From NCBI RefSeq assembly GCF_050943825.1, contig NZ_JBMNPX010000001.1:476437-540436 (forward strand): a stretch of DNA of 64,000 nt. Direction: 5' to 3'. The position numbers and the translations under genes are program-made. Positions 19,414 through 27,819 of this stretch are shown piece by piece. Positions within the stretch are counted from its first letter, which is position 1. Every line of letters begins with the position of its first letter. The notes below the pieces were generated by a model. The model saw only the letters and a program-made list of their open reading frames with translations. It was not told where the DNA came from and made no database searches. This DNA comes from Pseudoflavonifractor sp050943825. GTDB taxonomy: Bacteria; Bacillota; Clostridia; Oscillospirales; Oscillospiraceae.

Positions 19414-20283
19414 TTACACCGCCCCCTTCCGCGCTCTGTACGCCGCCATGACAGCCGCTCTGGCCTGCTCCATGGTGTACGCCGTGTCGTCCACGTCCAC
19501 GCCCAGCTTTTTCAGCTGGTGGAGCACCCGGGTCACCTGGGGCACGCCCAGGCCCATGGCAATCAGCTCCTCCTCGTGGGCAAAGACCTCACGGGGTGTG
19601 CCGGCGAAGGGGATGCGGCCGTCGTTGACCACCACCAGCCGGTCCACCGTCCGGGCCACCTCCTCCATGGAGTGGGAGACGATGATGATGGTGGCGTTCT
19701 TGGCCACGTGGTAGTCGTGGATGTTGGACAGGATGCTCTCCACGCCCACCGGGTCCAGACCGGCGGTGGGCTCGTCCAGGATGAGGACGGAGGGCTCCAT
19801 GGCGATGACGCCCGCAATGGCCACCCGGCGCTTCTGGCCGCCGGACAGCTCAAAGGGAGACTGCTCCAGCATGGCATCGGACAGGCCCACGAAGGCCGCC
19901 GCCTCCCGGACCCGGCGGTCAATCTCCTCCTCGGAGAGCTTCATGTTCCGGGGTCCGAAGGCGATGTCCTTATACACCGTCTCCTCAAAGAGCTGGTACT
20001 CCGGGTACTGGAACACCAGGCCCACCTGGAAGCGGGTCTGATGAGTGCGCTCCTTGCTCTCCCAGATGTCCTTGCCCTCAAAGAGCACCCGGCCGGAGGT
20101 GGGCTTGAGCAGGCCGTTGAGGTGCTGAATCAGGGTGGACTTGCCCGATCCGGTGTGGCCGATGATGCCCAGGTACTCCCCCCGGTAGGCCGTGAAATCC
20201 ACATCAATCAGCGCGCCGTGCTCAAAGGGGGTGCCGGCGGAATAGATGTGGCTGAGTTTTTCCGTCTGGATAATCGGTTCCAA
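19414..20283 (-). CDS. ecfA2: Energy-coupling factor ATPase EcfA2
   Basis: A 289-aa ABC ATPase. Motifs: Walker A GHTGSGKST, signature LSGGQKRRVAIAG, Walker B VLILDEPTAGLDP and an H-loop IIIVSHSMEE. The start is a TTG at 20283 preceded by AAGGAC. It pairs with EcfA1 as the asymmetric ATPase dimer of the ECF module. It lies 67 bases after ecfA1 and directly before ecfT. Confidence 0.95.
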   Translation of the reverse strand: MEPIIQTEKLSHIYSAGTPFEHGALIDVDFTAYRGEYLGIIGHTGSGKSTLIQHLNGLLKPTSGRVLFEGKDIWESKERTHQTRFQVGLVFQYPEYQLFEETVYKDIAFGPRNMKLSEEEIDRRVREAAAFVGLSDAMLEQSPFELSGGQKRRVAIAGVIAMEPSVLILDEPTAGLDPVGVESILSNIHDYHVAKNATIIIVSHSMEEVARTVDRLVVVNDGRIPFAGTPREVFAHEEELIAMGLGVPQVTRVLHQLKKLGVDVDDTAYTMEQARAAVMAAYRARKGAV

Positions 20284-20350
20284 TGACTTCAGTCCTTTTT
20301 ATCAGTGGTGCATTCCTCATATGGAGGTAACGCCCGCAAAATATGCCGTT

Positions 20351-21199
20351 TTACCGGGTGATCAGCTCATACAGCGCCTTGGCGCACTCCTCATCGCTGA
20401 GGGCGTCCAGGGGGGCGTCCAGCCCCTCCCTGCGCAGCTCCCAGCACAGCTCCACCGTCTCGGGCACCGTCAGGCCCACGGCCTTCAGCTCCTCCACCCG
20501 CTGAAACACCTGCCGGGGGGCTCCGTCAGCGATGACCTTGCCCTTGCTCATAACCACTAATCGGTCGGCCTGGGCAGCCTCGTCCATGTGGTGGGTGATG
20601 AGCACCACGGTGATGCCCGCGTTCCGGTTGAGCTGGCGGATGGTGCGCAGCACCTCGCTGCGTCCGATGGGGTCCAGCATGGCGGTGGGCTCGTCCAGCA
20701 CGATGCAGCGGGGCCGCATGGCGATGACGCCCGCAATGGCCACCCGCTGCTTCTGGCCGCCGGAGAGCAGATGGGGCGCGTGCTCCCGGTACTCGTACAT
20801 GTCCACCAGCTTGAGGGCCTCGTCCACCCGGCGGCGGATCTCCTCCGGAGGCACGCCCAGATTCTCGGGGGCGAAGGCCACGTCCTCCTCCACCACGTTG
20901 GCCACAATCTGGTTGTCCGGGTTCTGGAACACCATGCCCACGGTGCGGCGGATGTCCAGCAGCAGGTCGTCGTCGCAGGTGTCCATGCCGTCCACGTACA
21001 CCTTGCCGCCGGTGGGCAGCAGGATGGCGTTCATGTGCTTGGCCAGGGTGGATTTGCCCGACCCGTTGTGACCCAGCACCGCTACAAAGCTGCCCTCTTC
21101 AATTTCCAGGTCCACCCCGTCCAGCACCACCGGGGAGAGACCTCCCTCGGCCTCGTAGGAGAAGCGGAGATTTTCGGTTTTTACAATGGAATTGGCCAT
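20351..21199 (-). CDS. ecfA1: Energy-coupling factor ATPase EcfA1
   Basis: A 282-aa ABC ATPase with Walker A GHNGSGKST, signature LLSGGQKQRVAIAG, Walker B CIVLDEPTAMLDP and switch ITHHMDE. GGAGGCAAAAA precedes the ATG. It opens the ecfA1-ecfA2-ecfT set. No S component is adjacent, so this is the group II type of shared energising module. Confidence 0.95.
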   Translation of the reverse strand: MANSIVKTENLRFSYEAEGGLSPVVLDGVDLEIEEGSFVAVLGHNGSGKSTLAKHMNAILLPTGGKVYVDGMDTCDDDLLLDIRRTVGMVFQNPDNQIVANVVEEDVAFAPENLGVPPEEIRRRVDEALKLVDMYEYREHAPHLLSGGQKQRVAIAGVIAMRPRCIVLDEPTAMLDPIGRSEVLRTIRQLNRNAGITVVLITHHMDEAAQADRLVVMSKGKVIADGAPRQVFQRVEELKAVGLTVPETVELCWELRREGLDAPLDALSDEECAKALYELITR

Positions 21200-21226
21200 T
21201 TTTTGCCTCCCATTCCCTGTTGTTCT

Positions 21227-22093
21227 TTACCGGTCGGCCATCCAGCGCCCGGTGGCGCCGCAAGGCAGCGCCAGACCGGTCTCGGTGACGCTCAGGCCCA
21301 GCTCGGCGCTCTCGGTGCGGCCGCCGTGCTTGCTGGACACCACGGTCTCCAGAATGTAGGTCAGCACCGAGGGGGCAAGGCCTGTGGTGTAGGAGTTGAT
21401 GAGGAAGAACAGGGGCTCGTCGGAGAGCACCTGGGCCACCAGCTCCACAAAGGGGTAGAGGTTCTCCTCCAGCTTCCAGATCTCGCCGGAGGGTCCCCGT
21501 CCATAGGACGGCGGGTCCATGATCACCGCGTCGTACTTCCGGCCCCGGCGGATCTCCCGCTCCACAAACTTGCCGCAGTCGTCAATGATCCAGCGGATGG
21601 GCCGGTCCTCCACGCCGGAGGACTTGGCATTCTCCCTGGCCCAAGCCACCATGCCCTTGGCCGCGTCCACGTGGCACACGCTGGCGCCGGCGGCGGCACA
21701 GGCCACAGTGGCTCCGCCGGTGTAGGCAAAGAGGTTGAGCACATTGATGGGCCGCCCCGCCTTCCGAATCTGCTCCCGGGCAAAGTCCCAGTTGGCGGCC
21801 TGCTCGGGGAAGAGTCCGGTGTGCTTGAAGTTCATGGGCTTGATGTTGAAGGTCAGGTCCCCGTAGGACACCTGCCAGCGCTCGGGCACGTCCTTCTTCT
21901 CCCACTGGCCGCCGCCGGTGGAGGAGCGGGCGTACCGGGCGTCAGGCCGCCGCCACAGCCGGTTCTCCCGGGGTGTGTTCCAGATGGCCTGGGGGTCGGG
22001 CCGCACCAGGGTATACTTGCCCCAGCGCTCCAGCTTTTCCCCGCCGCCGCAGTCAATCAATTCGTAATCGTTCCACTTGTCAGAAATCCACAT
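21227..22093 (-). CDS. Class I SAM methyltransferase, RlmI/RlmK-like
   Basis: About 288 aa. The SAM-binding region is NVLNLFAYTGGATVACAAAG, with an acidic residue after it (CHVDAAKG). The catalytic motif DPPSYGRGPSGEIWKLE is typical of 23S rRNA-type C5/N2 methyltransferases of the RlmI/RlmK group. The N-terminal PUA domain of RlmI is not apparent, so the exact target is uncertain. The ATG at 22093 is preferred: GAGGG lies eight bases upstream, while earlier TTG and ATG codons overlap that site. A promoter is at 22135-22164. The gene is in line with ecfA1, 27 bases away. Confidence 0.85.
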   Translation of the reverse strand: MWISDKWNDYELIDCGGGEKLERWGKYTLVRPDPQAIWNTPRENRLWRRPDARYARSSTGGGQWEKKDVPERWQVSYGDLTFNIKPMNFKHTGLFPEQAANWDFAREQIRKAGRPINVLNLFAYTGGATVACAAAGASVCHVDAAKGMVAWARENAKSSGVEDRPIRWIIDDCGKFVEREIRRGRKYDAVIMDPPSYGRGPSGEIWKLEENLYPFVELVAQVLSDEPLFFLINSYTTGLAPSVLTYILETVVSSKHGGRTESAELGLSVTETGLALPCGATGRWMADR

Positions 22094-22134
22094 AAGCATA
22101 TCCCTCAAAACATATGTGCATACAAAATCAGTAT

Positions 22135-22164
22135 ATTATATCACCCCTTCCGCTGGAACGTCAA
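22135..22164 (-). promoter_or_regulatory. Promoter of the RlmI-like gene and probably the ecf operon
   Basis: Minus-strand TTGACG (22159-22164), 18-base spacer, TATAAT (22135-22140). Confidence 0.75.
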
Positions 22165-22239
22165 TTCATAACTCCCCATATCCGTGGGATTTCTCGGGCG
22201 GTTTTCCCGTCAGTCCGCCCATCCGTAAGGCGCAAACGA

Positions 22240-22268
22240 TTGTATCAGTCGGAAAGATGTGATATACT
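22240..22268 (+). promoter_or_regulatory. Promoter of the DivIVA-like gene
   Basis: TTGTAT (22240-22245), 17-base spacer, TATACT (22263-22268), about 45 bases before the start codon. Confidence 0.75.
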
Positions 22269-22314
22269 GTCTGTGATTGCGATTCCATTTTCGCAGAAAG
22301 ACGAGGTGTCTCAT

Positions 22315-23004
22315 ATGAGTGAGCAGCAGTTCCGCACGGTGGCCTTCGGCGGATTTCATAAGCAGGATGTGCTGAACTATGTGGAGACCTCCTCCCGGCA
22401 GCACCGGGAGAAGGTAGCCGTCCTGAACAGAGACCTGGAGGAGGCCCGCAAGGCCGCTTCCGAGGCGGAGAAGAAGGCGGCGGACGCCGCTGTCCGGGAG
22501 GAGGAGCTGTCCGCCCGTGCGGAGGCTCTGGCCGCCGAGCTGAAGGAGAAGAGCGACGCGCTGGATGCCATCCGGGCCGAGCTGGAGGAGAAGACCGCCC
22601 GGCTGGTGCGGGTAGAGGAGGAACTCTCCGCCGCCCAGTCCCGCCTGTCCCGCTCGGAGGCGGATGCCGAGGCCTACGCCGGCGTCAAGGACCGGGTGGC
22701 CGGCATTGAGCTGGACGCCCACTACCGTGCCCAGGCCGTCCAGGCCGAGGCGGAGAAAAAGGCCAGGGAGACCCGGGAACAGGTGGGCCAGTGGCTGACC
22801 CGGGTGGAGGCGGGATACGACCGCCTGCGCACCGATGTGGACGCCACCATCTCCCACGCCTCCGGCGAGCTGGAGCGGGTGGCCCGCAGCCTGGAGCACA
22901 TCACCGCCGAGTTTGCCGAGCACGACACCGCCCTGGAGAAGCTGCTCCAGGTCTGCCGTGAGGGTGAGCCCCCCAAGGCCCCCACGCCTCTGACGGAGGA
23001 ATAA
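22315..23004 (+). CDS. DivIVA domain-containing coiled-coil protein
   Basis: A 229-aa protein. The first ~25 residues (FRTVAFGGFHKQDVLNYVE) form a DivIVA-type membrane-binding start. The rest is charged, Ala/Glu-rich heptad sequence to about residue 215, a long coiled coil. Such proteins mark curved membrane at poles and septa. The ATG at 22315 is chosen because GAGGTG precedes it. It overlaps functionally with the next gene: the fumarase-beta-like start lies four bases after its stop, and its last codons supply that gene's ribosome-binding site. Confidence 0.85.
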   Translation: MSEQQFRTVAFGGFHKQDVLNYVETSSRQHREKVAVLNRDLEEARKAASEAEKKAADAAVREEELSARAEALAAELKEKSDALDAIRAELEEKTARLVRVEEELSAAQSRLSRSEADAEAYAGVKDRVAGIELDAHYRAQAVQAEAEKKARETREQVGQWLTRVEAGYDRLRTDVDATISHASGELERVARSLEHITAEFAEHDTALEKLLQVCREGEPPKAPTPLTEE

Positions 23005-23007
23005 GCC

Positions 23008-23562
23008 ATGGCGCAGACCATCTCTCTCACCACCGAGCAGCTGCCTGCCGTAGCTCCGACCCTGCGTGCCGGAGACCGGGTACTGCTGTCGGGCACCATT
23101 TACACCGCCCGTGACGCCGCCCACAAGCGCATCTTTGCCCTGCTGGATCAGGGCAAGGAGCCGCCCTTCCCCCTGAAGGACGCCGTCATCTACTACGCCG
23201 GACCCACTCCTGGGCAGCAGGGCATGGCGGTGGGTGCCTGCGGCCCCACCACCTCCAGCCGGATGGACCCCTATGCCCCCCGGCTGCTGGACCTGGGCCT
23301 GGGTGCCATGATTGGCAAGGGCCAGCGGTCCCAGGCCGTGGTGGACGCCATGGTCCGCAACGGCGGGGTGTACTTCGCCGCCGTGGGCGGCGCAGGTGCC
23401 CTCATCGCCAAGTGCATTCAGACCGTGGAGGTCATCGCCTTTGAGGACCTGGGCTGCGAGTCGGTCAAGCGGATGACCGTCAAAGACCTGCCTCTCACTG
23501 TGGCCATCGACGCCCAGGGCGGCAACCTCTACGAGACCGGCCGGGCCGCCTACGCCCGGTAA
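23008..23562 (+). CDS. Fumarate hydratase/tartrate dehydratase beta-type (Fe-S hydro-lyase C-terminal) protein
   Basis: A 184-aa protein matching the beta subunit (C-terminal swivel domain) of class I fumarase/tartrate dehydratase: LRAGDRVLLSGTIYTARDAAHKR, then YYAGPTPGQQGMAVGACGPTTSSRMD and MIGKGQRS. It completes the substrate pocket, while the 4Fe-4S cluster is held by the alpha subunit. No alpha gene is next to it; the upstream neighbour is a DivIVA-like gene with which it is tightly coupled (GGAGGA at the end of that frame). The partner must be elsewhere, or this subunit has another use. Confidence 0.9.
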   Translation: MAQTISLTTEQLPAVAPTLRAGDRVLLSGTIYTARDAAHKRIFALLDQGKEPPFPLKDAVIYYAGPTPGQQGMAVGACGPTTSSRMDPYAPRLLDLGLGAMIGKGQRSQAVVDAMVRNGGVYFAAVGGAGALIAKCIQTVEVIAFEDLGCESVKRMTVKDLPLTVAIDAQGGNLYETGRAAYAR

Positions 23563-23579
23563 TGCTCTGAATAACTGTC

Positions 23580-23610
23580 AGCGGCGCGGGAAATTCCCGC
23601 GCCGCTTTGC
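23580..23610 (+). terminator. Terminator after the fumarase-beta-like gene
   Basis: AGCGGCGCGGGAA/TTCCCGCGCCGCT palindrome (23580-23606) followed by TTGCTT; a weak T tract but a very strong stem. Confidence 0.75.
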
Positions 23611-23733
23611 TTGTCAAAAGGCTTCTTTCCTCTTTTCTTAAACAAAACTTCAAATATTTCTAAAACGTTCTTTCGTGCCGCCTGATATCCTGTCAAGGCT
23701 GAATTTTTGTTGTGAGAGGTGTCCTTCTGTCTG

Positions 23734-24480
23734 ATGAAATTAGGAAAATGGAATGCGTTTGAACTCAAGCTCTTTATGGCGCTGCTCATGGTGCTGGACC
23801 ATCTGGACCACATCCCCGGTCTGCTCCCGCCCGAACTGAGCGCGCTGTTCCACGCGGTCACCCGCTGTGTGGGCGTGTGGTTTGCCTATCTGGCCGTGGA
23901 GGGCTTCCTGCACACCCGCAGCCGCCTGCGCTATAACCTCCGTCTCTTCGGCTGGGCGGCAGTCATGGCGCTCGGAAACCAGCTTTATAACCTGCTGGCC
24001 GCCGGTAAGGGTCTGACCCTTTCCAACAATATCTTTCTCACGCTGGCCCTCGGGGTGCTCATGCTCAACCTGCTGGCGGGCGCGCAGCCTGACGCCCCGC
24101 TTTGGCAGCGCGCTCTGCGCATTGTGGGCGGCTGCGCCGTGCTGTTCGCAGGGCTGATCTGCGCGGAAGGCGGCCCGGTTATCCTGCCGTTTATCCTGAT
24201 TACATTCTACTTCCGCGGCCGTCCCCTTGTCCGCAATATTGTGTATCTGGGCTTCTCCCTTCTCCTCTTCTTTTCGGCGTTCCACCTCTACCCCTCGCTT
24301 TGGGAGACGCTGCTGATGCTGGGCTTCAACTCGGATTTCCTCTTTATCTCCGTACTGCCCTTCATCGCGCTCTACAACGGCCAGCGCGGCCCCAACACCC
24401 CCTTCTCCAAGTACTTTTTCTATTTCTTCTACCCCCTCCATCTCTGGGTAATCGGCGTCATCGCGCTGATTGCCGCCTGA
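23734..24480 (+). CDS. TraX family membrane protein
   Basis: About 248 aa with seven or eight hydrophobic helices. The start (FELKLFMALLMVLDHLDHIPG) and the motif RLFGWAAVMALGNQLYNL are typical of TraX-like proteins, a family named for the acetylase of F-pilin but common in Firmicutes genomes with unknown substrates; distantly acyltransferase-3 like. A GTG at 23719 is also possible, but GAGGTG lies better for the ATG at 23734. Stands alone between two terminators. Confidence 0.85.
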   Translation: MKLGKWNAFELKLFMALLMVLDHLDHIPGLLPPELSALFHAVTRCVGVWFAYLAVEGFLHTRSRLRYNLRLFGWAAVMALGNQLYNLLAAGKGLTLSNNIFLTLALGVLMLNLLAGAQPDAPLWQRALRIVGGCAVLFAGLICAEGGPVILPFILITFYFRGRPLVRNIVYLGFSLLLFFSAFHLYPSLWETLLMLGFNSDFLFISVLPFIALYNGQRGPNTPFSKYFFYFFYPLHLWVIGVIALIAA

Positions 24481-24489
24481 ATGAAGCAA

Positions 24490-24516
24490 GCCCGCCGGAA
24501 CATGGTTCCGGCGGGC
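24490..24516. terminator. Bidirectional terminator
   Basis: GCCCGCCGGAAC-ATG-GTTCCGGCGGGC, a perfect 12-bp stem between the convergent TraX-like and helix-hairpin-helix genes. Confidence 0.8.
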
Positions 24517-24521
24517 CTGTA

Positions 24522-24857
24522 CTATTTCTCTGGGTGCTTTCCGCCCTGGGGGCCCTCGTCCGGCCTGCGCCATCTCCACCACTGGAGCAGCTCCGGGTCC
24601 TGCACGTCATGCTCGGCAAAATAGATGGCCATGCGGAATACATAGAGAAAACAGGGGTCGTCCTCAAAGCCCCGGATCGCGTTGTTGCGGGCATAGAGGT
24701 CCTCCGCATTCTCTCCCTTCAAATCTCCCACGCGGTAAAAGCCCATGTCGTTGAGGTATTTGCCGATACGCGGCCCGATGCCGGGCAGCGCGGTCAGCTT
24801 CAAGTCGTCCTTATTCTTGCTCATCATGGCTCTTTGGGCCTTGGTCAGTGCCGGCAT
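24522..24857 (-). CDS. Helix-hairpin-helix protein of the Cdd1 (pathogenicity locus) family
   Basis: A 111-aa small cytoplasmic protein. The helix-hairpin-helix reads LTALPGIGPRIGKYLNDMGF, followed by VGDLKGENAEDLYAR and CFLYVFRMAIYFAEH, the pattern of the Cdd1 family named after a Clostridioides difficile locus. It probably binds DNA non-specifically; no function has been shown. The ATG at 24857 is chosen because AAAGGAG lies upstream and the family begins there. Confidence 0.85.
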   Translation of the reverse strand: MPALTKAQRAMMSKNKDDLKLTALPGIGPRIGKYLNDMGFYRVGDLKGENAEDLYARNNAIRGFEDDPCFLYVFRMAIYFAEHDVQDPELLQWWRWRRPDEGPQGGKHPEK

Positions 24858-24909
24858 AACGCAGCATCTCCTTTTGCAGCCTGAAAATACACAAATCTTC
24901 TCCCCTCTC

Positions 24910-24938
24910 TTGTCAGCCTGTCTCCATACTGATATAGT
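24910..24938 (+). promoter_or_regulatory. Promoter of the hydroxyacid dehydrogenase gene
   Basis: TTGTCA (24910-24915), 17-base spacer, TATAGT (24933-24938). Confidence 0.8.
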
Positions 24939-24972
24939 AAATTTAATCACCCCTTTGAGAGGATGGATAGGA

Positions 24973-25923
24973 ATGAACGGAACTACCGTGGTGCTCAACG
25001 CCGCGAAAATGAACTACGACGGGAAGCTGAACCTGACCACCCTGGCCCCCCACGTTACCATCTATGACGACAGCACGCCCGAGCAGATTCCCCAGCGGCT
25101 CCAGGGCTGCGAAATCGCCGTGACCAAGGAGCTGCCCGTACCGGCGGAGCTTATCGCTCAATTCCCCGACTCGGTAAAACTCATCTGTGAGGCGGGCACC
25201 GGCTACAACAACATCGACCTGGCCGCCGCCAGGGCCAGAGGCATCACCGTGTGCAACATCCCGGCGTACAGCTCCCAGCGGGTGGCCCACACGGCCATCA
25301 TGCTCCTGCTCTGCCTCAGTTCCTCCATGGGCGCCCAGATCCGGATGCTGGAGCGGGGCGACCGGAGCAATTTCACCCGCTGCCTGGGCCTGGACCACGT
25401 GGAGGTCAACGGCAAGACCATCGGCCTCATCGGCGCGGGCAACATCGGCCGTGGGGTGATGAAAATCGCCCTGGCTCTGGACATGGAGATGCTGGTTTAC
25501 AGCCGCACCCCCCGGGACTACGGCCCCGGCGTGACCTGCGTCAGCCTGGAGGAGCTGCTCAGCCGCAGCGACTACGTCTCCCTCCACTGTCCCCTTACCG
25601 ACGCCACCCGGCACCTCATCAACAGGGACACGCTGTCCCTCATGAAGCCCACCGCCTTCCTCATCAACACCTCCCGCGGCGCACTGGTGGACGAGGCCGC
25701 CCTCATCGACGCCCTGAAGTCCGGAACCATCGCGGGTGCGGGTCTGGACGTACAGGAGACCGAGCCTCCTGCGGCGGACAACCCCCTCTATACCATGGAA
25801 AACGTCATCCTCACCCCCCACATGGGCTGGAAGGGCCTGGAGACCCGGCAGCGGCTCATCTCCCTGCTGGCAGGGAACATCGCCGCCTACCTGGATGGCC
25901 GCCCCATCAACGTGGTGGGATGA
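24973..25923 (+). CDS. D-isomer-specific 2-hydroxyacid dehydrogenase (glycerate/lactate dehydrogenase-like)
   Basis: A 316-aa NAD-dependent dehydrogenase. The nucleotide fold is GKTIGLIGAGNIGRGVMKIA. The catalytic Arg (INTSRGALVDE), Glu (VQETEPPAA) and His (LTPHMGW) are all in place. The substrate-loop AGTGYNNIDL is typical of hydroxypyruvate/glycerate or phosphonate-type members, so the exact 2-hydroxy acid is unknown. The ATG at 24973 follows GGATAGGA. It is transcribed alone from the promoter at 24910. Confidence 0.92.
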   Translation: MNGTTVVLNAAKMNYDGKLNLTTLAPHVTIYDDSTPEQIPQRLQGCEIAVTKELPVPAELIAQFPDSVKLICEAGTGYNNIDLAAARARGITVCNIPAYSSQRVAHTAIMLLLCLSSSMGAQIRMLERGDRSNFTRCLGLDHVEVNGKTIGLIGAGNIGRGVMKIALALDMEMLVYSRTPRDYGPGVTCVSLEELLSRSDYVSLHCPLTDATRHLINRDTLSLMKPTAFLINTSRGALVDEAALIDALKSGTIAGAGLDVQETEPPAADNPLYTMENVILTPHMGWKGLETRQRLISLLAGNIAAYLDGRPINVVG

Positions 25924-25967
25924 CGGCGGGCGCGGTCGGATTTTTCTGCCTTTTTGTAAGAAATAGA

Positions 25968-25996
25968 TTGCAATTTTTGTATACACCGGGTAAAAT
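25968..25996 (+). promoter_or_regulatory. Promoter of glnS
   Basis: TTGCAA (25968-25973), 17-base spacer, TAAAAT (25991-25996). No T-box is present in the ~60-base leader. Confidence 0.8.
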
Positions 25997-26060
25997 AAGG
26001 ATTTGGCCGGCTGTCTTTGGGCGGTCCGGCTGAAATGGAACATTTAAGGAGTGAAACAAC

Positions 26061-27743
26061 ATGACCGAAGAGCTGAACACCACCATGACCCAAAACTTCA
26101 TCCATGATTTCATTGACGAGGACATCGCCCAGGGTGGTCAGTTCCAAGGCATGACCGTCCATACCCGTTTTCCCCCCGAGCCCAACGGCTACCTCCACAT
26201 CGGCCACGCCAAGGCCATCTTCATCGACTTTGGTACCGCCGAGAAGTACGGCGGCCTGTGCAACCTCCGCATGGACGACACCAACCCCACCAAGGAGGAC
26301 GTGGAGTACGTGGAGGCCATCCAGGAGGACATCCACTGGCTGGGCTATGACTGGGGCGACCGGTTCTACTACGCCTCCGACTACTTTGAGAAGATGTACG
26401 ACTGCGCCGTGGAGCTCATCAAGAAGGGCCTGGCCTACGTCTGCGAGCTGACCCCCGACCAGTTCAAGGAGTACCGCGGCGACGTGAGCACCCCCGCCCG
26501 CTCCCCCTACCGGGACCGCCCCGTGGAGGAATCCCTGGACCTGTTCGCCCGCATGCGTGCCGGCGAGTTTGAGAACGGCCGCATGACCCTGCGTGCCAAG
26601 ATCGACCTGGCCAGCGGCAACTTCAACATGCGCGACCCCGTTATCTACCGCATCAACCACATGCATCACCACCGCCAGGGCAACAAGTGGTGCATCTACC
26701 CCATGTACGACTTCGCCCACCCCATCGAGGACGCCCTGGAAGGTATCACCCACTCCCTCTGCTCCCTGGAGTTTGAGGACCACCGGCCCCTGTACGACTG
26801 GGTCATCGCCCACTGTGACCTGCCCGCCAAGCCCCGGCAGATCGAGTTCGCCCGTCTGGGCATCAACTACACCGTTATGAGCAAGCGCAAGCTGCGCCAG
26901 CTGGTGGAGGAGGGCCGGGTCTCCGGCTGGGACGACCCCCGTATGCCCACCCTGTGCGGCCTGCGCCGCCGGGGCTACACCCCCCGCTCCATCCGCAACT
27001 TCTCCGAGCGCAACGGCGTGAGCAAGGCTGCCTCCACCGTGGAGTTCGCCTTCCTGGAGCACTGCCTGCGTGAGGACCTGAACGAGGTGGCTCTGCGCCG
27101 TATGGCGGTGCTGCGCCCCATCAAGCTCACCGTCACCAACTACCCCGAGGGCCAGAGCGAGACCTTCACCGTGGAGAACAACCCCAGCCGTCCCGAGGAC
27201 GGCACCCGCGAGGTGTCCTTCTCCCGCCACCTGTATATCGAGTCCGAGGACTTCCTGGAGACCCCTGTGCCCAAGTACAAGCGTCTCTATCCCGAGGGTC
27301 CCGAGTGCCGCCTGAAGGGCGCCTACCTCATCAAGTGTACCGGCTGCGTGAAGGACGAGAACGGCAACGTGGTGGAGGTCCTCTGCGAGTATGATCCCGA
27401 CTCCCGCGGCGGCGATCCCGCCGACGGCCGTAAGGTGAAGGGCGCCACCATCCACTGGGTGGACGCCGCCACTGCCGTGGACGCGGAGATCCGGCTGTAC
27501 GACAACCTGTTCTCCGACGCCGACCCCGACGCGGGCGACAAGAGCTTCCTGGACTGCCTGAACCCCAACTCCCTGGAGGTGCTCTCCGGCGCCAAGGTGG
27601 AGGCCAGTCTGGCCGACGCCGCCGCCCCCGCCTCCTTCCAGTTCCTGCGCCAGGGCTACTTCTGCGTGGACAGCAAGGACTCCGCCCCCGGCCATCTGGT
27701 GTTCAACCGGTCCGTGAGCCTGAAGGACAGCTTCAAATTCTAA
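26061..27743 (+). CDS. glnS: Glutamine--tRNA ligase
   Basis: A 560-aa class I aminoacyl-tRNA synthetase. The HIGH motif is GYLHIGHAKA; the KMSKS-like motif is VMSKRKLRQLV. The C-terminal two-barrel anticodon-binding region (FSRHLYIESEDF) is complete. GlnRS occurs in only some Firmicutes, most of which use the GatCAB route; its presence fits clostridia of this group. It has its own promoter and ends at a strong hairpin. Confidence 0.97.
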   Translation: MTEELNTTMTQNFIHDFIDEDIAQGGQFQGMTVHTRFPPEPNGYLHIGHAKAIFIDFGTAEKYGGLCNLRMDDTNPTKEDVEYVEAIQEDIHWLGYDWGDRFYYASDYFEKMYDCAVELIKKGLAYVCELTPDQFKEYRGDVSTPARSPYRDRPVEESLDLFARMRAGEFENGRMTLRAKIDLASGNFNMRDPVIYRINHMHHHRQGNKWCIYPMYDFAHPIEDALEGITHSLCSLEFEDHRPLYDWVIAHCDLPAKPRQIEFARLGINYTVMSKRKLRQLVEEGRVSGWDDPRMPTLCGLRRRGYTPRSIRNFSERNGVSKAASTVEFAFLEHCLREDLNEVALRRMAVLRPIKLTVTNYPEGQSETFTVENNPSRPEDGTREVSFSRHLYIESEDFLETPVPKYKRLYPEGPECRLKGAYLIKCTGCVKDENGNVVEVLCEYDPDSRGGDPADGRKVKGATIHWVDAATAVDAEIRLYDNLFSDADPDAGDKSFLDCLNPNSLEVLSGAKVEASLADAAAPASFQFLRQGYFCVDSKDSAPGHLVFNRSVSLKDSFKF

Positions 27744-27756
27744 TGGCAATTTCAGC

Positions 27757-27802
27757 GGCCGCAGGCCCTCCCCGGCTTTCGGGGCGGCCTGCGGCCCCTT
27801 TG
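27757..27802 (+). terminator. Terminator of glnS
   Basis: GGCCGCAGGCC...GGCCTGCGGCC with an inner CCCCG/CGGGG stem, then CCTTTGTT. Confidence 0.8.
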
Positions 27803-27819
27803 TTATGAGGTGAATGAAC

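Noticed and set aside
18619..20286. 555-codon open frame opposite ecfT and ecfA2
   Set aside because: Runs across two well-defined genes on the other strand and is rich in His, Gln and Gly, as expected of an antisense frame.
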